A stretch of DNA of 64,000 bases, taken from positions 66,491,626 through 66,555,625 of the forward strand of contig CM056379.1 of assembly GCA_029718625.1 (NCBI GenBank), written 5' to 3'. A model generated the notes under the pieces. It made no database searches. It was not told where the DNA came from and worked only from the letters and a program-made list of their open reading frames with translations. Shown here piece after piece: positions 31,165 to 41,759 of this stretch; position 1 is the stretch's first letter, and each line of letters starts with the position of its first letter. The translations under genes were made by a program, and so were the position numbers. Origin of the DNA: Synaphobranchus kaupii (lineage: Eukaryota > Chordata > Actinopteri > Anguilliformes > Synaphobranchidae).

Positions 31165-32345
31165 AAAGCCGGAAAGTCTGCACACTCCTTTCACCTTCTC
31201 CACGTTTTATTACGTTACAGACATATTCTACAATAGATTGAGTTAATTTTTTGTCTCAAAATTCTACACAAAATACCCGATAAAGTTAAAACAGGTTTTT
31301 AGACATTTGTGCTAATTTATCAAAATGTAAAATATCATATGTGCACAAGTGTGCACACCCTTTGATATGACACCCAAAAGTGAGCTGAGGTGCATTTTGT
31401 TTCCACTGATACTGCTTGAGATGTTTCTACAACTTAATTGGAGTCCACCTGTGATAAATTCAATTGATTGGACATGATTGGGGATTGCCAACACCTGCCT
31501 ATATAAGGTCCCACAGTTGACAGTGCATGTCAGAGCAAACTCCAAGCCATGGGGTCAAAGGAATTATCTGCAGACCTCAGAAACAGGATTGTGTCAAGGC
31601 ATAGATCTGGAGAAGGGTACGGAAAAATCTCTGCAGCTTTACAGGTCCCAAAGAGCACAGTGGCCACCATCATTCGTAAATGGAAGAAGTCTGGAACCAC
31701 CAAGAATCTTCCTAGACCTGGCCGCCCGGCCAAACTGAGCAATCGGGGAAGACGGGCCTTGGCCAGGGAGGTGAGCAGGAACCCGAGGGTCACTCTGACA
31801 GAGCTCCAGCGTATCCTTGTGGAGATGGGAGAACCTTTCAGAAGATCAACCATCCAGGCAGCACTCCACCAATCAGGCCTTTATGGTAGAGTGGCCAGAC
31901 GGAAGCCCCTCCTTAGTAAAAGGCACATCACAGCCCGCTTGGAGTTTGCCAAAAGGCACCTAGAGGACTCTCAAACCATGAGAATCAAGATTGAAATCAA
32001 AATTGAACTTTTTGGCCTGAATACCAAGCGTCACGTCTGGAGGAAAGCAGGCACCGCTCATCACCTGGCTAATACCATCCCTACAGTGAAGCATGGCGGT
32101 GGCAGCATCATGATGTGGGGATATTGTTCAGCAGCGGGAACGGGGCGACTAGTCCTGATAGAGGGAAAGATGAATGCAGCTAAGTACACCGAGATCCTTG
32201 AAGAAAACCTGCTCCAGAGCGCTCTGGACCTCAGACTGGGGCGAAGGTTTACCTTCCAACGTGACAACGACCCGAAGCACACAGCCAAGAGAACAAAGGA
32301 GTGGCTTCGGAGAAAGTCTGTGCATGTCCTTGAGTGGCCCAGCCA
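31165..32345 (+). mobile_element. Tc1-like transposon, 3' truncated
   Basis: A Tc1 5' region (TCTGCACACTCCTTTCACCT, then TTCTACACAAAATACCC and GTGTGCACACCCTTTGATA) leads to the transposase start at 31549. The typical TATA-like TATATAAGGTCCCACAGT lies at about 31500. Homology stops at about 32344 in the middle of the catalytic domain; no right TIR follows. Confidence 0.75.
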
Positions 32346-32634
32346 CTATATTGTTCAGGGCACTCATGCTGCTGGTTTTTATAATATTGACGAATTTTAT
32401 ATTCAGGATAATTTTGTTTGTGGTCATCACCATGGAGACGCATTCGCAACATATGCTCGGGAATGTCCATTGGATCTGCAGCTACAAAGTTTACCACTAT
32501 TTTATACAGTCTATGGTTTACCATTGCTCTTCACTGGAGTTGATGATGTCGGGACCGATCTAGGACTGCAGGCAATCTTCAAAGGGCCACCAGGGAAAGC
32601 AAAGGAGAAGATAATGTGGGGGTGGAAATATTAA
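31549..32634 (+). CDS. Chimeric Tc1 transposase frame, 361 codons
   Basis: Residues 1 to about 122 are the Tc1 bipartite HTH region (SGEGYGKISAALQVPKSTVA; GRPAKLSNRGRRAL; TIQAALHQSGLYGRVARRKP). The catalytic region continues to about 265, with HGGGSIMMWGY at 182-192 and FQRDNDPKHTAKRTKEW holding the second catalytic Asp near 239-241. The segment that normally carries the first catalytic Asp (WSDE) is missing between residues 144 and 151. From about 266 the frame runs without a stop into 96 non-Tc1 residues, losing the SPDLNP block and third acidic residue. It cannot be an active transposase; it might bind Tc1 ends. An open frame this long across a fusion is unusual and worth testing for selection. 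Confidence 0.6.
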   Translation: MGSKELSADLRNRIVSRHRSGEGYGKISAALQVPKSTVATIIRKWKKSGTTKNLPRPGRPAKLSNRGRRALAREVSRNPRVTLTELQRILVEMGEPFRRSTIQAALHQSGLYGRVARRKPLLSKRHITARLEFAKRHLEDSQTMRIKIEIKIELFGLNTKRHVWRKAGTAHHLANTIPTVKHGGGSIMMWGYCSAAGTGRLVLIEGKMNAAKYTEILEENLLQSALDLRLGRRFTFQRDNDPKHTAKRTKEWLRRKSVHVLEWPSHYIVQGTHAAGFYNIDEFYIQDNFVCGHHHGDAFATYARECPLDLQLQSLPLFYTVYGLPLLFTGVDDVGTDLGLQAIFKGPPGKAKEKIMWGWKY

Positions 32635-32861
32635 TCCCTATTTCACAATGTGATCTTGATATCTTATATGCAAGCTTGTGAGCGCCCCTGTGTGTAACAG
32701 ACAGGATGGTGTACACACGTTTTGCACATGCCTATGCCACATACTTATATTGCGCTGTTAAAATAACATAGAATTAACTGCTACATGACTTTAGACCAGG
32801 TTTGTGGTGGTAGCAAAGACACTTGCGTTTTGGTTAGCGCCGGGTGTAAGATAGAGCCCAT

Positions 32862-33206
32862 TGACCCTTAACCCCTTTGTGCAGATGCCTAGTGGCCATA
32901 GCGCCGGCAGCAAGATTTTGCTCAACTGAGACATTTGTTGCTCCTACAACCAAACTATGAGTGGAAACCACAAACTCCGTGTTTTATCGTGTTTTTACCT
33001 TATTCACGCGGCAGCCATCTTGAAATCGAAAGTGAGGCTGAGGTGGGAAAATTCTGGAAGTGAATGTCAGCCCTATCTACTGTGCACTGTCTCCTGCGTA
33101 CAGTGCACTGGCAGAAGTGTGCACTGTTTAGCAGGCCGCCATACTATTTTCCAACCGCACAGTGGAAGTGTCGTAAGGGTCATAAGCAGATCAAAAGACA
33201 TCCCAC
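32862..33206. other. Non-coding stretch
   Basis: Contains repeated GTGCACTGTCTCCTGCG- and GTGCACTG-type words near 33080-33125. No supported gene. Confidence 0.4.
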
Positions 33207-33424
33207 CAGTGTTGCCATATCCACGGTTTTACAGCTAAATTGGGTTACTTTAAAAGTGCAGTCACGGGTAAAAATGAAGTTGCAAAGCACGCACTTATTT
33301 TAAAAAGTTAAAACATGATGAATTCTATTTAAAATACATTGGTTTCGGTTAAAAATAGCCTAGAATTTGGGCTAGTTTTGAGTCACCATTTAGCTGTAAA
33401 GGCTTACAAGATCTGGCAACCCTG
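33207..33424. mobile_element. Small hAT-like MITE
   Basis: CAGTGTTGCCATATC and the complement of the right end, CAGGGTTGCCAGATC, match at 13 of 15 positions. An inner pair TTTTACAGCTAAAT/ATTTAGCTGTAAA is also inverted. Flanking 8-mers CATCCCAC and CGCCCCAG share five positions, a possible decayed target duplication. Confidence 0.5.
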
Positions 33425-34029
33425 CGCCCCAGACCCTGCCATGTCACGTGTTGTATTTGAAGGAAAACGTCAGCGAAGCTGCACCTCATTTTTTTAAAAC
33501 AAAGTTTCACGTCATATTTATGTGACCAAAATGTTTGTGTAATTCTTGAAAAGTGTGCTCCCGAATGTACTCAGCGAAACCCTATGACCAGAAAAAGAAG
33601 GACTGGACAATGACGTTACCCATGATTCTTTGCGATTGGAGGAAGTAAATAACCCATGGGACCAGCGCCGGAGATTTGAATGTTTGGGAGTGGATGCCGG
33701 TGACAGCTCCACATAGGTTTTAAATCTAGGTCTACGTCTTCATGTTTTGTTTTTTTTGTGTAATACTGGTCAAAATTAAATTACAGAAATATAACATACT
33801 CTACAATGGTCCTTTTTAAAAATCATATCAGACAATTGTGAGTTTTGGTAATTTTCGTATGGCTATGTTGTTGTAAGCGAACGTTGATGTCATTGTAGCC
33901 ATCTGTTAGCTTGCTATAGCGCTCTATTCACTGTTTGCATAAACCGTTGGAAATTGACAGTTGATTTGCAATATTATATTAAATATTTTTATAGCTATCC
34001 TTAGCTATCACCATTGTGCAAAATTTTGT

Positions 34030-34870
34030 GAATAGCTACCTAGCTAACGTTGTCATGAAATTTCTTTTACCATGAAAAATCCCGACCTGTTTACATTCTC
34101 GGACAGATGTTAGGGAGATATGTTACATGTAGCCAATGAAGATGATAACTTTGGGACTAAACCGGCCACTTTCTATTTAGCTAATAAAACTCAAAAGTAG
34201 GCTAATGTTAAGCTAACTTAGATAACCAGTGAGCACAAGTGGCTTACACTAGGCCTACTAGTTCACTATTTTTCCTTCTTCTGTAAGGGGCTGCGCCACC
34301 GAGACACACTTCAAGAAGGCATACTTCAGCTTATATTACAATAAATAAATAACAATGAGAAGAAAATACTTCGGTTTATAGCCTACTTACAGAAAAAATA
34401 GGTCACTATTTTTAGGCTAACGTTAACAATTAGTAGTCCTAGTCCACTTGTGCTCACTGGATATCTAAGTTAGCTTACTTTTGAGTTTTATTAGCCAACA
34501 GTTAACTAAAAAGTGGCCTGTTTAGTCCCAACGTAACCATAGCCATACGTAGGCCTACGTGTAGCCTACAGTTTTTTATTTATTTTTTTAAAGGGTTTCC
34601 GCACTGTTATGGTTTTGAAAGCTCAGCACTATATGGCTATGATGCAGCTTTGGCAAAACCGGTCTGCAGCCGGTTTCTTTATTTCTTTTATTTTTTGTTT
34701 TCGAGGGTATAGGCTATTTCACGATATAATTTGTGGCGAAAGTGCCGCTGTGGTAACAGATTTCCCAAACATCCATCCGAGAATGTAAACAAGTAGCCTA
34801 TCTAACGTTAGGGGATTTTCCATCGTAAGAAGAAATTGTATGACAACGTTAGCTAACTAGCTAATGCGTT
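34030..34870. mobile_element. Foldback element of about 840 bp
   Basis: Almost the whole segment is an imperfect palindrome. Outer pair: GCTAACGTTGTCAT near 34046 and ATGACAACGTTAGC near 34840. Middle pair: TGTTTACATTCTCGGA near 34089 and TCCGAGAATGTAAACA near 34776. Inner pair: CCAGTGAGCACAAGTGG near 34227 and CCACTTGTGCTCACTGG near 34443. No coding region. Confidence 0.6.
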
Positions 34871-36286
34871 AGACGCATACTATAATGTTTACTTAGTTAA
34901 ATGTGCAGCACCTCTGTGGTCTAATAGAGGGGATGGTAGGGGGAAAACAATGTTTCTATTCCAAAAATCCAAAAAGAGGGCCCAAGAATGGGTAAGGACA
35001 ATTCGACAAGTCTCCTTGTCGCAGCAATCACATTTACTCTCTCTCTCTGCTATTCGGCCGTGGGAAAAGCAAGTAGCTGCATCAGATCAGTATTATCTAA
35101 AAATGCACAAACCACAAAGATGCAGTAGCTAGCGTCTAGGCTATCAAAGCTCGTAAGAGGAAAACTGCAAAAAAAAGTGCCACATGTTCATACAACACGA
35201 CTCATGCATAATTTAGGAAATTGTGATATGCATCTCTCGTGCACTGGGTTGTGTGTGGGGTATATGTGGGTTGTCTCTGTGACTGTTTAACTGTTTTAAC
35301 TGAATTTATACACAGTCATTATTATGTGAAAAGCTAAATACAGGAATATTTTAAATAAACTTGAATCAGACAAATAACTGTGGTGGCTAGCGATTTTAAT
35401 AGATACATACTGTTCCATCAGGTTTTTGGTTTAATTTATACAGTTTTGTAGGCGTGAAAATAAGGGCAGCTCTCTCCAGAGGTTGACACGTATGGGTTCA
35501 AGGTAAATAAATTAAATCAGCCTAACGTTACTCCAACTTGAGATTCCCCTAGTCCTGTCCTCCTGTCTTACTATAAAGTAGGCTACTAGCCTAACGTTAC
35601 TAGTACTACTAATTAAACTAAGATAGTAGTAGCCTAGTGGCTGCGTCGCCCTGCTTCTAGGGTAGGCTAGTTCTTGATAAGTTTTAGTTTTGAAAATGGT
35701 CTCTGCAGCCACAGTCACAGGAATTGTTAAAAAGCTTAAATGCTGTGACAGGTGGAAGAAGGGACAGGTGCTTTGAAGCAGTTCAGTCAGATCTGAGCCT
35801 TTTATTCTCCTGAAATTACAGCCTCAGTGTGTTACGAAAATAGATTAACTGTAGGAAACTGACAGCCTGAATCTGTCGGGAGGCTGCAAGCTACCGCAGC
35901 GGAGGTAACGTTAGCTAGACTAGCTGCACTGTCATTGTGTTTCGAATCGTCAGTCGATGTGGAAGCTTCGCAGGATCTTACTGGTCAGAATAATGACATT
36001 ATTTTTTGGTATTTTAGCTTGTTTTGCTAATGTCTTTGCAGCATTTTTAGGCACCACTAGCCTAACATTACTACAAGTCTTTTCATCTTGAGAAATAAAC
36101 CACGTAGGCTAGCCTACTCACTGTTTTTTGCACGAGGCTGAAGTTGGTTCCTTATTCGCAGCTTCTTATTCATAATTCCCGATCCACCTTAAATTTCTTA
36201 TTTGCGGCTGCTTGTTCGCAATTACACAGGCTGATTCAAAAGTTTTTAATGGCTTAAAATCGTCTTGGGCCACACAGTATACACAA
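34871..36286. other. Non-coding stretch
   Basis: AT-rich, with frequent GTAGCCTAC and CTAACGTTA words. Text near 36128-36160 and 36250-36275 is partly repeated at 39602-39640 and 39855-39885. No gene supported. Confidence 0.5.
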
Positions 36287-37430
36287 TCTGATCAAAAACG
36301 TCTTCGACGTAAAAAAAAAGCGAAGTTACTCACGCATAGCCTACACAGCACTGTCTATAAGTCCTTAATTCCAACTTGCAAGAACTAGGCCTGCCTTTAA
36401 AAGTATTGATATCAAAATGTAGCCAAGTTACGACTAACAATATTGCCTATCGTAGCTCACACTAAATAAACTACCTCTATTCCAAAGCAATGCTATCCAA
36501 ACTTTCCTAAATTATTTAATGCAACTTGGCCCTGTGTTTCTTCATCTTACCATCTCAAGAGAATGTGGTCAATTAAACTGTATGTTCCACATCAAACTGC
36601 CAAATAAGAATAATTTATAGTGGAAATACTCTGATTCAGATGTGTTGCACTTAGAAATTAAACAGAAAAATTACTACACTATAGGGCATGTTTGAAAAAT
36701 TGTCTGCATCCACTGCTTTGGGTCTATGAAAAGCACAGAATGAATAAAATGTATTATTATTATGTATTTATTTGGAATATTTGGATTTCTATTAAAACCT
36801 GTGTGGTCCAACAGAGCATAGATATCCTTGTGTTCACAAAATTCTGTTTGCAAATATAAATATTGGTTGCGTTCATAAAAATGCTATATGTACACTATTT
36901 TCTAGGTAAAAACATTACTACTTTTATCTGCATTTATTTATTCATCTCACCTTTCTCTATTGTACATGATGTTTCTTGATATAAATGTCTGTTTGTGAAT
37001 TGTAATGAAATCTGTAGCAGCAGTTCACATTTTAAAACCTGTACATTTTCTAAAGTAAACTTGCCAACAAAGTATAACCATATCCATTCTGGAATGTAAT
37101 TATTCATCAACTGTTAAAAACATTAATTTAAATCATATGTTGTTCCATGAGACACACTCTCTTCACATGCTAAGATGAAGAAACACAGGGCCAAGTTGCA
37201 TGAAATAATTTAGGAAAGTTTGGATAGCATTGCTTTGGAATAGAGCTAGTTTATTTAGTGTGAGCTACGATAGGCAATATTGTAACTTGGCCACATTTTG
37301 ATATCAATACTTTTAAAGGCAGGCCTAGTTTTTGCAAGTTGGAATTAAGGACTTATAGACAGCGCTCTGTAGGCTATGCGTGAGTAACTTGTTTTTTTCT
37401 TTTTTATGTCTGAGATTTTTTGATCAGATA
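36287..37430. mobile_element. Module Y, copy 1
   Basis: About 330-bp inverted arms: CTGATCAAAAACGTC ... CTCACGCATAGCCTAC ... TAAGTCCTTAATTCCAACTT at the left, and the mirror at about 37140-37430. The core (about 36560-37130) is AT-rich with no frame. The reverse-complemented core occurs at 57060-57740 (Y copy 2), while the right-hand flank is the same in both. Confidence 0.7.
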
Positions 37431-37493
37431 TCACTTATTTTTGATAGCTAACTAATGATGTATAATGCATGAAGATAATGACATCGAGAGATA

Positions 37494-37632
37494 CATGCAT
37501 ACATAATAATAATAATAATAATAATAATGCATGACATTTATATAGCGCCTTTCTAGATACTCAAAGCGCTTACAATGATATGGGGGAAACTCGCCTCTAC
37601 CACCACTAATGTGTAGCACCCACCTGGGTACA
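37494..37632. repeat. ATA-repeat plus interspersed repeat tail
   Basis: An (ATA)n run at about 37503-37527 followed by TTTATATAGCGCCTTTCTAG and CTCAAAGCGCTTACAATG, the inverted L2-like tail also at 21635-21710. It is inserted within X copy 2. Confidence 0.7.
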
Positions 37633-38611
37633 GAATACATGCATTCAAAATAAATGCATGCAGACATTTGCGTAACCATAACGCCCTGTGCTGACGAGAA
37701 TGAGAACATTTCTCCTATTACCGATAGCCCAAAATGACATTAAAAGAGTTTGTAGACGAGCTGTATATAATGTCTAATGAATTACAATGACTAGTTTAGT
37801 TTTCTGTACTGCAATGGATGTATAAGGCATGTTGATTCATTTCGTAGTAGCCTAGCTTGTACCTGCTTCCTGACTAGCAGCTGACGTTTCTCTGGCAAAA
37901 CTAACGTTGGCTAACGAGCTTAATTGGACAACACATATTTCCCAGGAATCTTAGCCAGAAAGAAAACAATAGATACTACTAAGAAAGTAGCCTACCAGAG
38001 ATTATTCTTATTATTATAATTAAAAGTGTTTGCAGTAAGCTACATTGTCTGCAGAGTAGCGTAGACTAGAGCCATGTTCGGAGGCTATTCTAATTTTTTA
38101 AAGTGACTAACCATGAAACAGATATGTTTGGGTAATTGGAGGTTTATAAATCCGATCTCTTAAGGGATTGCAGCTTATAGTAGGCTATCATCAATTCTTA
38201 ATGTATTATCGTAAATTCTTAATTTTCCTAGTAGTTAATTTTATGGTGACATTGTGTTGTGTGAAAGGGATAAACTGAACAGAGCTGAAGTGAAGAAATT
38301 AATGAAAACATAATAAACAAATGTTTGCCGAAGGTTCGGTTTCCACAGTGTCAGACATGACCGCAGGAGCACAGCAGGCTCCACGCAGACAAATCTTTTT
38401 GTCAGAATTTATGTGAGATTAAAACATGTAGCCAATGGCAGTTATTTGTAGAATTTTTTTTTTACATTAATGCAACAACGCAATGTTAACCAGATGATAT
38501 TCTGCGTTGAAACTTTTTTCTTTGCTTTACAAATGGCCATGGGATACCTGTTCCCATAACGTTAGCTAGCCTATTGCATTACTGCCCAGTGACTGAATTG
38601 TTTAACTAACA

Positions 38612-38808
38612 GGCTACAAGTGAACAGTTAATATTGTAAACGTGTCTTTGCCTTTGCAATAAAAAAAAACATTCATGTATGAGAAAACCAGAACATGTGC
38701 ACGCTGTTTGAGTCCAAAATGAAATTATACTTTAGTACCAACCAGGCGGGGTACGAACCCACATCTCTCGCATACTAAGGCTTGACGCTAATCAGAAGAC
38801 CAAAGGGG
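38612..38808 (-). repeat. tRNA-like SINE unit S4
   Basis: Same head type as S2, with a better B box (minus strand GGGTTCGTACCCC, near 38749-38761) and the shared tail TTGCAAAGGCAAAGACACG. Confidence 0.6.
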
Positions 38809-38821
38809 TACAGTCACATGA

Positions 38822-39035
38822 TATGTGAAACATTGAACAGTTAATATTGGAAGCGACTTTTGCCTTTGCAATAAAAATATGTTTGTTAATGTGAAAATAA
38901 TAACAGTGTAATAAATTAAAAGTATTTAACAGTTGCACATTGTTTTTGTCGAAAATAAACTTGTGTCCTGTTGGGCTTGAACACCCAATCCTCTGTATGA
39001 GAGGCAGAAACTGTAACCAGTAGGCCACAGTAGCT
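38822..39035 (-). repeat. tRNA-like SINE unit S5
   Basis: Same head type as S1/S3/S6. The B box is damaged (GGGTGTTCAAGCCC on the minus strand). The tail matches the other units. Confidence 0.55.
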
Positions 39036-39514
39036 TCATGGAGTACACATGGCCATATAGTGGTTTTGTCTGTGATTCTGTGATGTGTGCAGATTAGTTT
39101 GAAGCGTTTTTATTGGCCGATAAGCTTGGGAGAGCAGGTATGCGATGTTGTTATCCAATGGGGAGAATTATTTTTTGAGGGTACGGAGGCAGGCAGGTAG
39201 TGAGGGTCTCTAGGTAGGCAGGAAAAGAATGAGAAGAAGAATAAGAAGAAAAATCAGAAGAGGAAGGAGAAAAACTGCAAAATAACCCAAGTTTGGGGCT
39301 TTATTGTGTGGATTTGTGAAGTTCTATCTGAATGCTGTGTGGTTACATGAGGTCAGAACATACAGAAGGCAATGTTTTTAAGGGCTGAGAGTCTGTGGTC
39401 ATTGTAGTTACTTTTGTATGAAACCCTGAAAAGTGCCAAATTCTCGTGCTGTATAGGTATGGGGCATACCCCGCCAAGCCGTAACTTGGCGGAAGGCATA
39501 CCTGCCATCCCAAT

Positions 39515-40599
39515 ATGTCAATGCAAATATACATGTACTTTGTATAAAAGGTCATTTTAGTCTGGCCCAGTACATGTTTCATGCTCAAAAACAAATGAAA
39601 AACAGGCTGAAGTTGGTTCATATTCACAGCTCTGACCTAGGCAAATATGAACAATATACAATCCATAGCAAAATCAGGACAGCTTTTAGAGGGTTTATTC
39701 ATTTTTGGCCAGTCATAATGCCACTGAGTCTTGAAGAGAGAGTCCTCCTCTGTTCAACCAGTGTCATTTCTGCCCGGCCCAATTGGGTTTTCCATTCAAA
39801 AAGCGGTGGCGAAAAGGCGTCTGCGGGCTAATTTAGCCCCCCCCTTTAAAGAGTTAAATCATCTTGGACCACAAATTAGGTCACACAAAATAGGCTATAT
39901 CGGCAAAATGAAAAGAGTCATATCCTTTGTATAGCGTGCAAAGTGATTTGTGCCTGGCCCTGTGCATGTTTCACACTCAAAAGCACAGCCCAATTTTGCA
40001 CACTTGCTCTTTTATTGTTCACATATTGACATAGGCTATACAAAAAGTAAAGCATTAACTCATTCATATATGGGATGCTATCATATAGCTTTGTGCTACC
40101 ATTAGCTAGATGTCAATATTTCAATCATTTATGTGTACGTACGTGTAGGCTACTCTAACACAGACAAGGGAAAGAAATTAGATTTTATCTCAATAGGATT
40201 CAGCTTGAAATAATGGTTGAATAAATTGAAGAAAACACAATTGGAAGGTGTGTAGCCTATTATGCCTCTCATATAGGCTATATATTGTTTTATTTAAAGC
40301 TGCATGGGGAAAAGCTCAAATCTCTGTTGGAGACTAAGAGCAGGTCCCTGCTGTTTTAATTGCAGGATGTGTATGGCTCTGACTGTTTTATGTATAAATA
40401 AATACCAGTTTTTCTGTTAACTGGTATTTGTTGTTATTTATTAATTTAATTGTTTTTATTCACTTACATAGCCTACAGTTTCTTGTGCCTATATCACATA
40501 TCCAGTATTTGTACTTCCACTTGATTGGATTAACCCCTTCGCGCATATGGCAGATTTGGTCAATTCTCACCTATTTATTGGGTATTCTGTTTAAGGCTT
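39515..40599. other. Non-coding stretch with partial repeats
   Basis: Two related stretches, near 39560-39600 and 39950-39990, share CTGGCCC.GT.CATGTTTCA. No coding region supported. Confidence 0.4.
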
Positions 40600-41150
40600 T
40601 ATAACTCTAGGTGTGAGCATCACATAAACTTGCTGAATGGCTTAAATGAAACAAGACAGTTATGCCATTTACAATACAAACTTAGATTTGTTTATTTTCA
40701 TAATTTAGGTCAAAATAAAGTTCCACAAATTCAAAGAAACTTTGGAAAAATGCAAAACAAATAAATTGTTTTCTTTAGTTTGAAATGAAATAATGAGAGC
40801 TCCATAAGTGAAACGGGTAAATCTATACATTCCCTGGATCATAAACTATACATTCCCTGGATCATAAACTTTCCACAAGTGTGCAAAATCTGAGGGTGAT
40901 ATGCAGAACTACGAGATCTAAGATCTATGATGCAAAATATAGGCATTGAACTCTTTTGTCCAGGATTATCTCCAAATGGCTAAATTCTGCACTGATCTAA
41001 ATAATACAATAATAATATATTTAACTTCAAATCACTGTTTTGGCTCATAAAACTCACGTTTGCATCATTTTCAAGTGGGAATTACTATGTTTTCATCAGT
41101 ATAGGGGGTAGATATCTATGGGTCCAAAACATGTCATAAAATGAATAATA
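40600..41150 (+). repeat. Dispersed repeat V, forward copy
   Basis: Starts GGTGTGAGCATCAC and runs to GATATCTATGGGTCCAAAA. Its inverted partner is at 44690-45050. It contains a 23-bp tandem duplication at 40824-40870 (ATACATTCCCTGGATCATAA). Confidence 0.7.
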
Positions 41151-41373
41151 TTTGTTTTGCCCATTACAAAGCATATACATTTGCCCCTTCAGAAGGTTTA
41201 AGATGAAAACATTGATATCACACTGTTACACAGACCTAAATATATAGTCTACTCATTCACTCTTGTAGCTGAATAAAACGTCACTTTTTCCTGTACTCTA
41301 CAGTATGTATCCTTTTGCCCTGGGATCACATTTCTCTTTTCTCACTTCTTTTTTTTTTTGTCGTTCAAATTCG

Positions 41374-41475
41374 CGGCACGTGGTGCAGTGGTTAGCACTG
41401 TCGCCTCACAGCAAGAAGGTACCGAGTTCGAATCCCGGCCGAGGACCTTTCTGTGTGGAGTTTGCAGGAGTGAGG
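41374..41475 (+). repeat. tRNA-derived SINE head, fish type
   Basis: TGGTGCAGTGGTTAGCACTG (A-box region) and GAGTTCGAATCCCGGCC (B box), followed by ACCTTTCTGTGTGGAGTTTG, is a widespread teleost sequence. The body breaks off at about 41475. Confidence 0.8.
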
Positions 41476-41759
41476 AATGTGTTGTGAGAACATTTCGTTC
41501 AATGCAAAAAAAATTAGACCCCTTACATGATTCAGCTAGCTGGTTAACGAATGTACCTGTTACTGAAATATTCAGATATAACCACATATCAGCAACATTT
41601 AACATAACCAGTTCATATAAATTCTCCTTTATGCTAGCGTTCGTATGCCAGAAGATCGGTCAGTGTGGAAGGCAATGATATGATATGAAGATATTCATTG
41701 CAGCATTGGATAACTTACAGTGAACTATCAATCCCAAATTTATTCTACTCGTAGGTGTT

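Larger units (their letters stand above)
30834..32859. mobile_element. TIR element with 3-bp target duplication (PIF/Harbinger-like)
   Basis: GGGCTCTATCTT at the left is mirrored by AAGATAGAGCCC at the right, with ATT on both sides (30831-30833, 32860-32862). A related single end GGGCCCTATCTTACACCC is at 45050. Three-base duplication suggests PIF/Harbinger. The only coding region inside is a captured Tc1 transposase. Confidence 0.6.
37633..39514. mobile_element. Family X, copy 2
   Basis: From ACATGCATTCAAAATAAATG onward this follows the centre and right arm of X copy 1 and ends with the same terminus, CTGCCATCCCAAT. The left arm is absent; Y copy 1 stands there instead. Two SINE units lie back to back at 38612-38808 and 38822-39035. 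Confidence 0.7.

Noticed and set aside
41383..41445. A genuine tRNA gene
   Set aside because: The text after the B box is the well-known fish SINE body.
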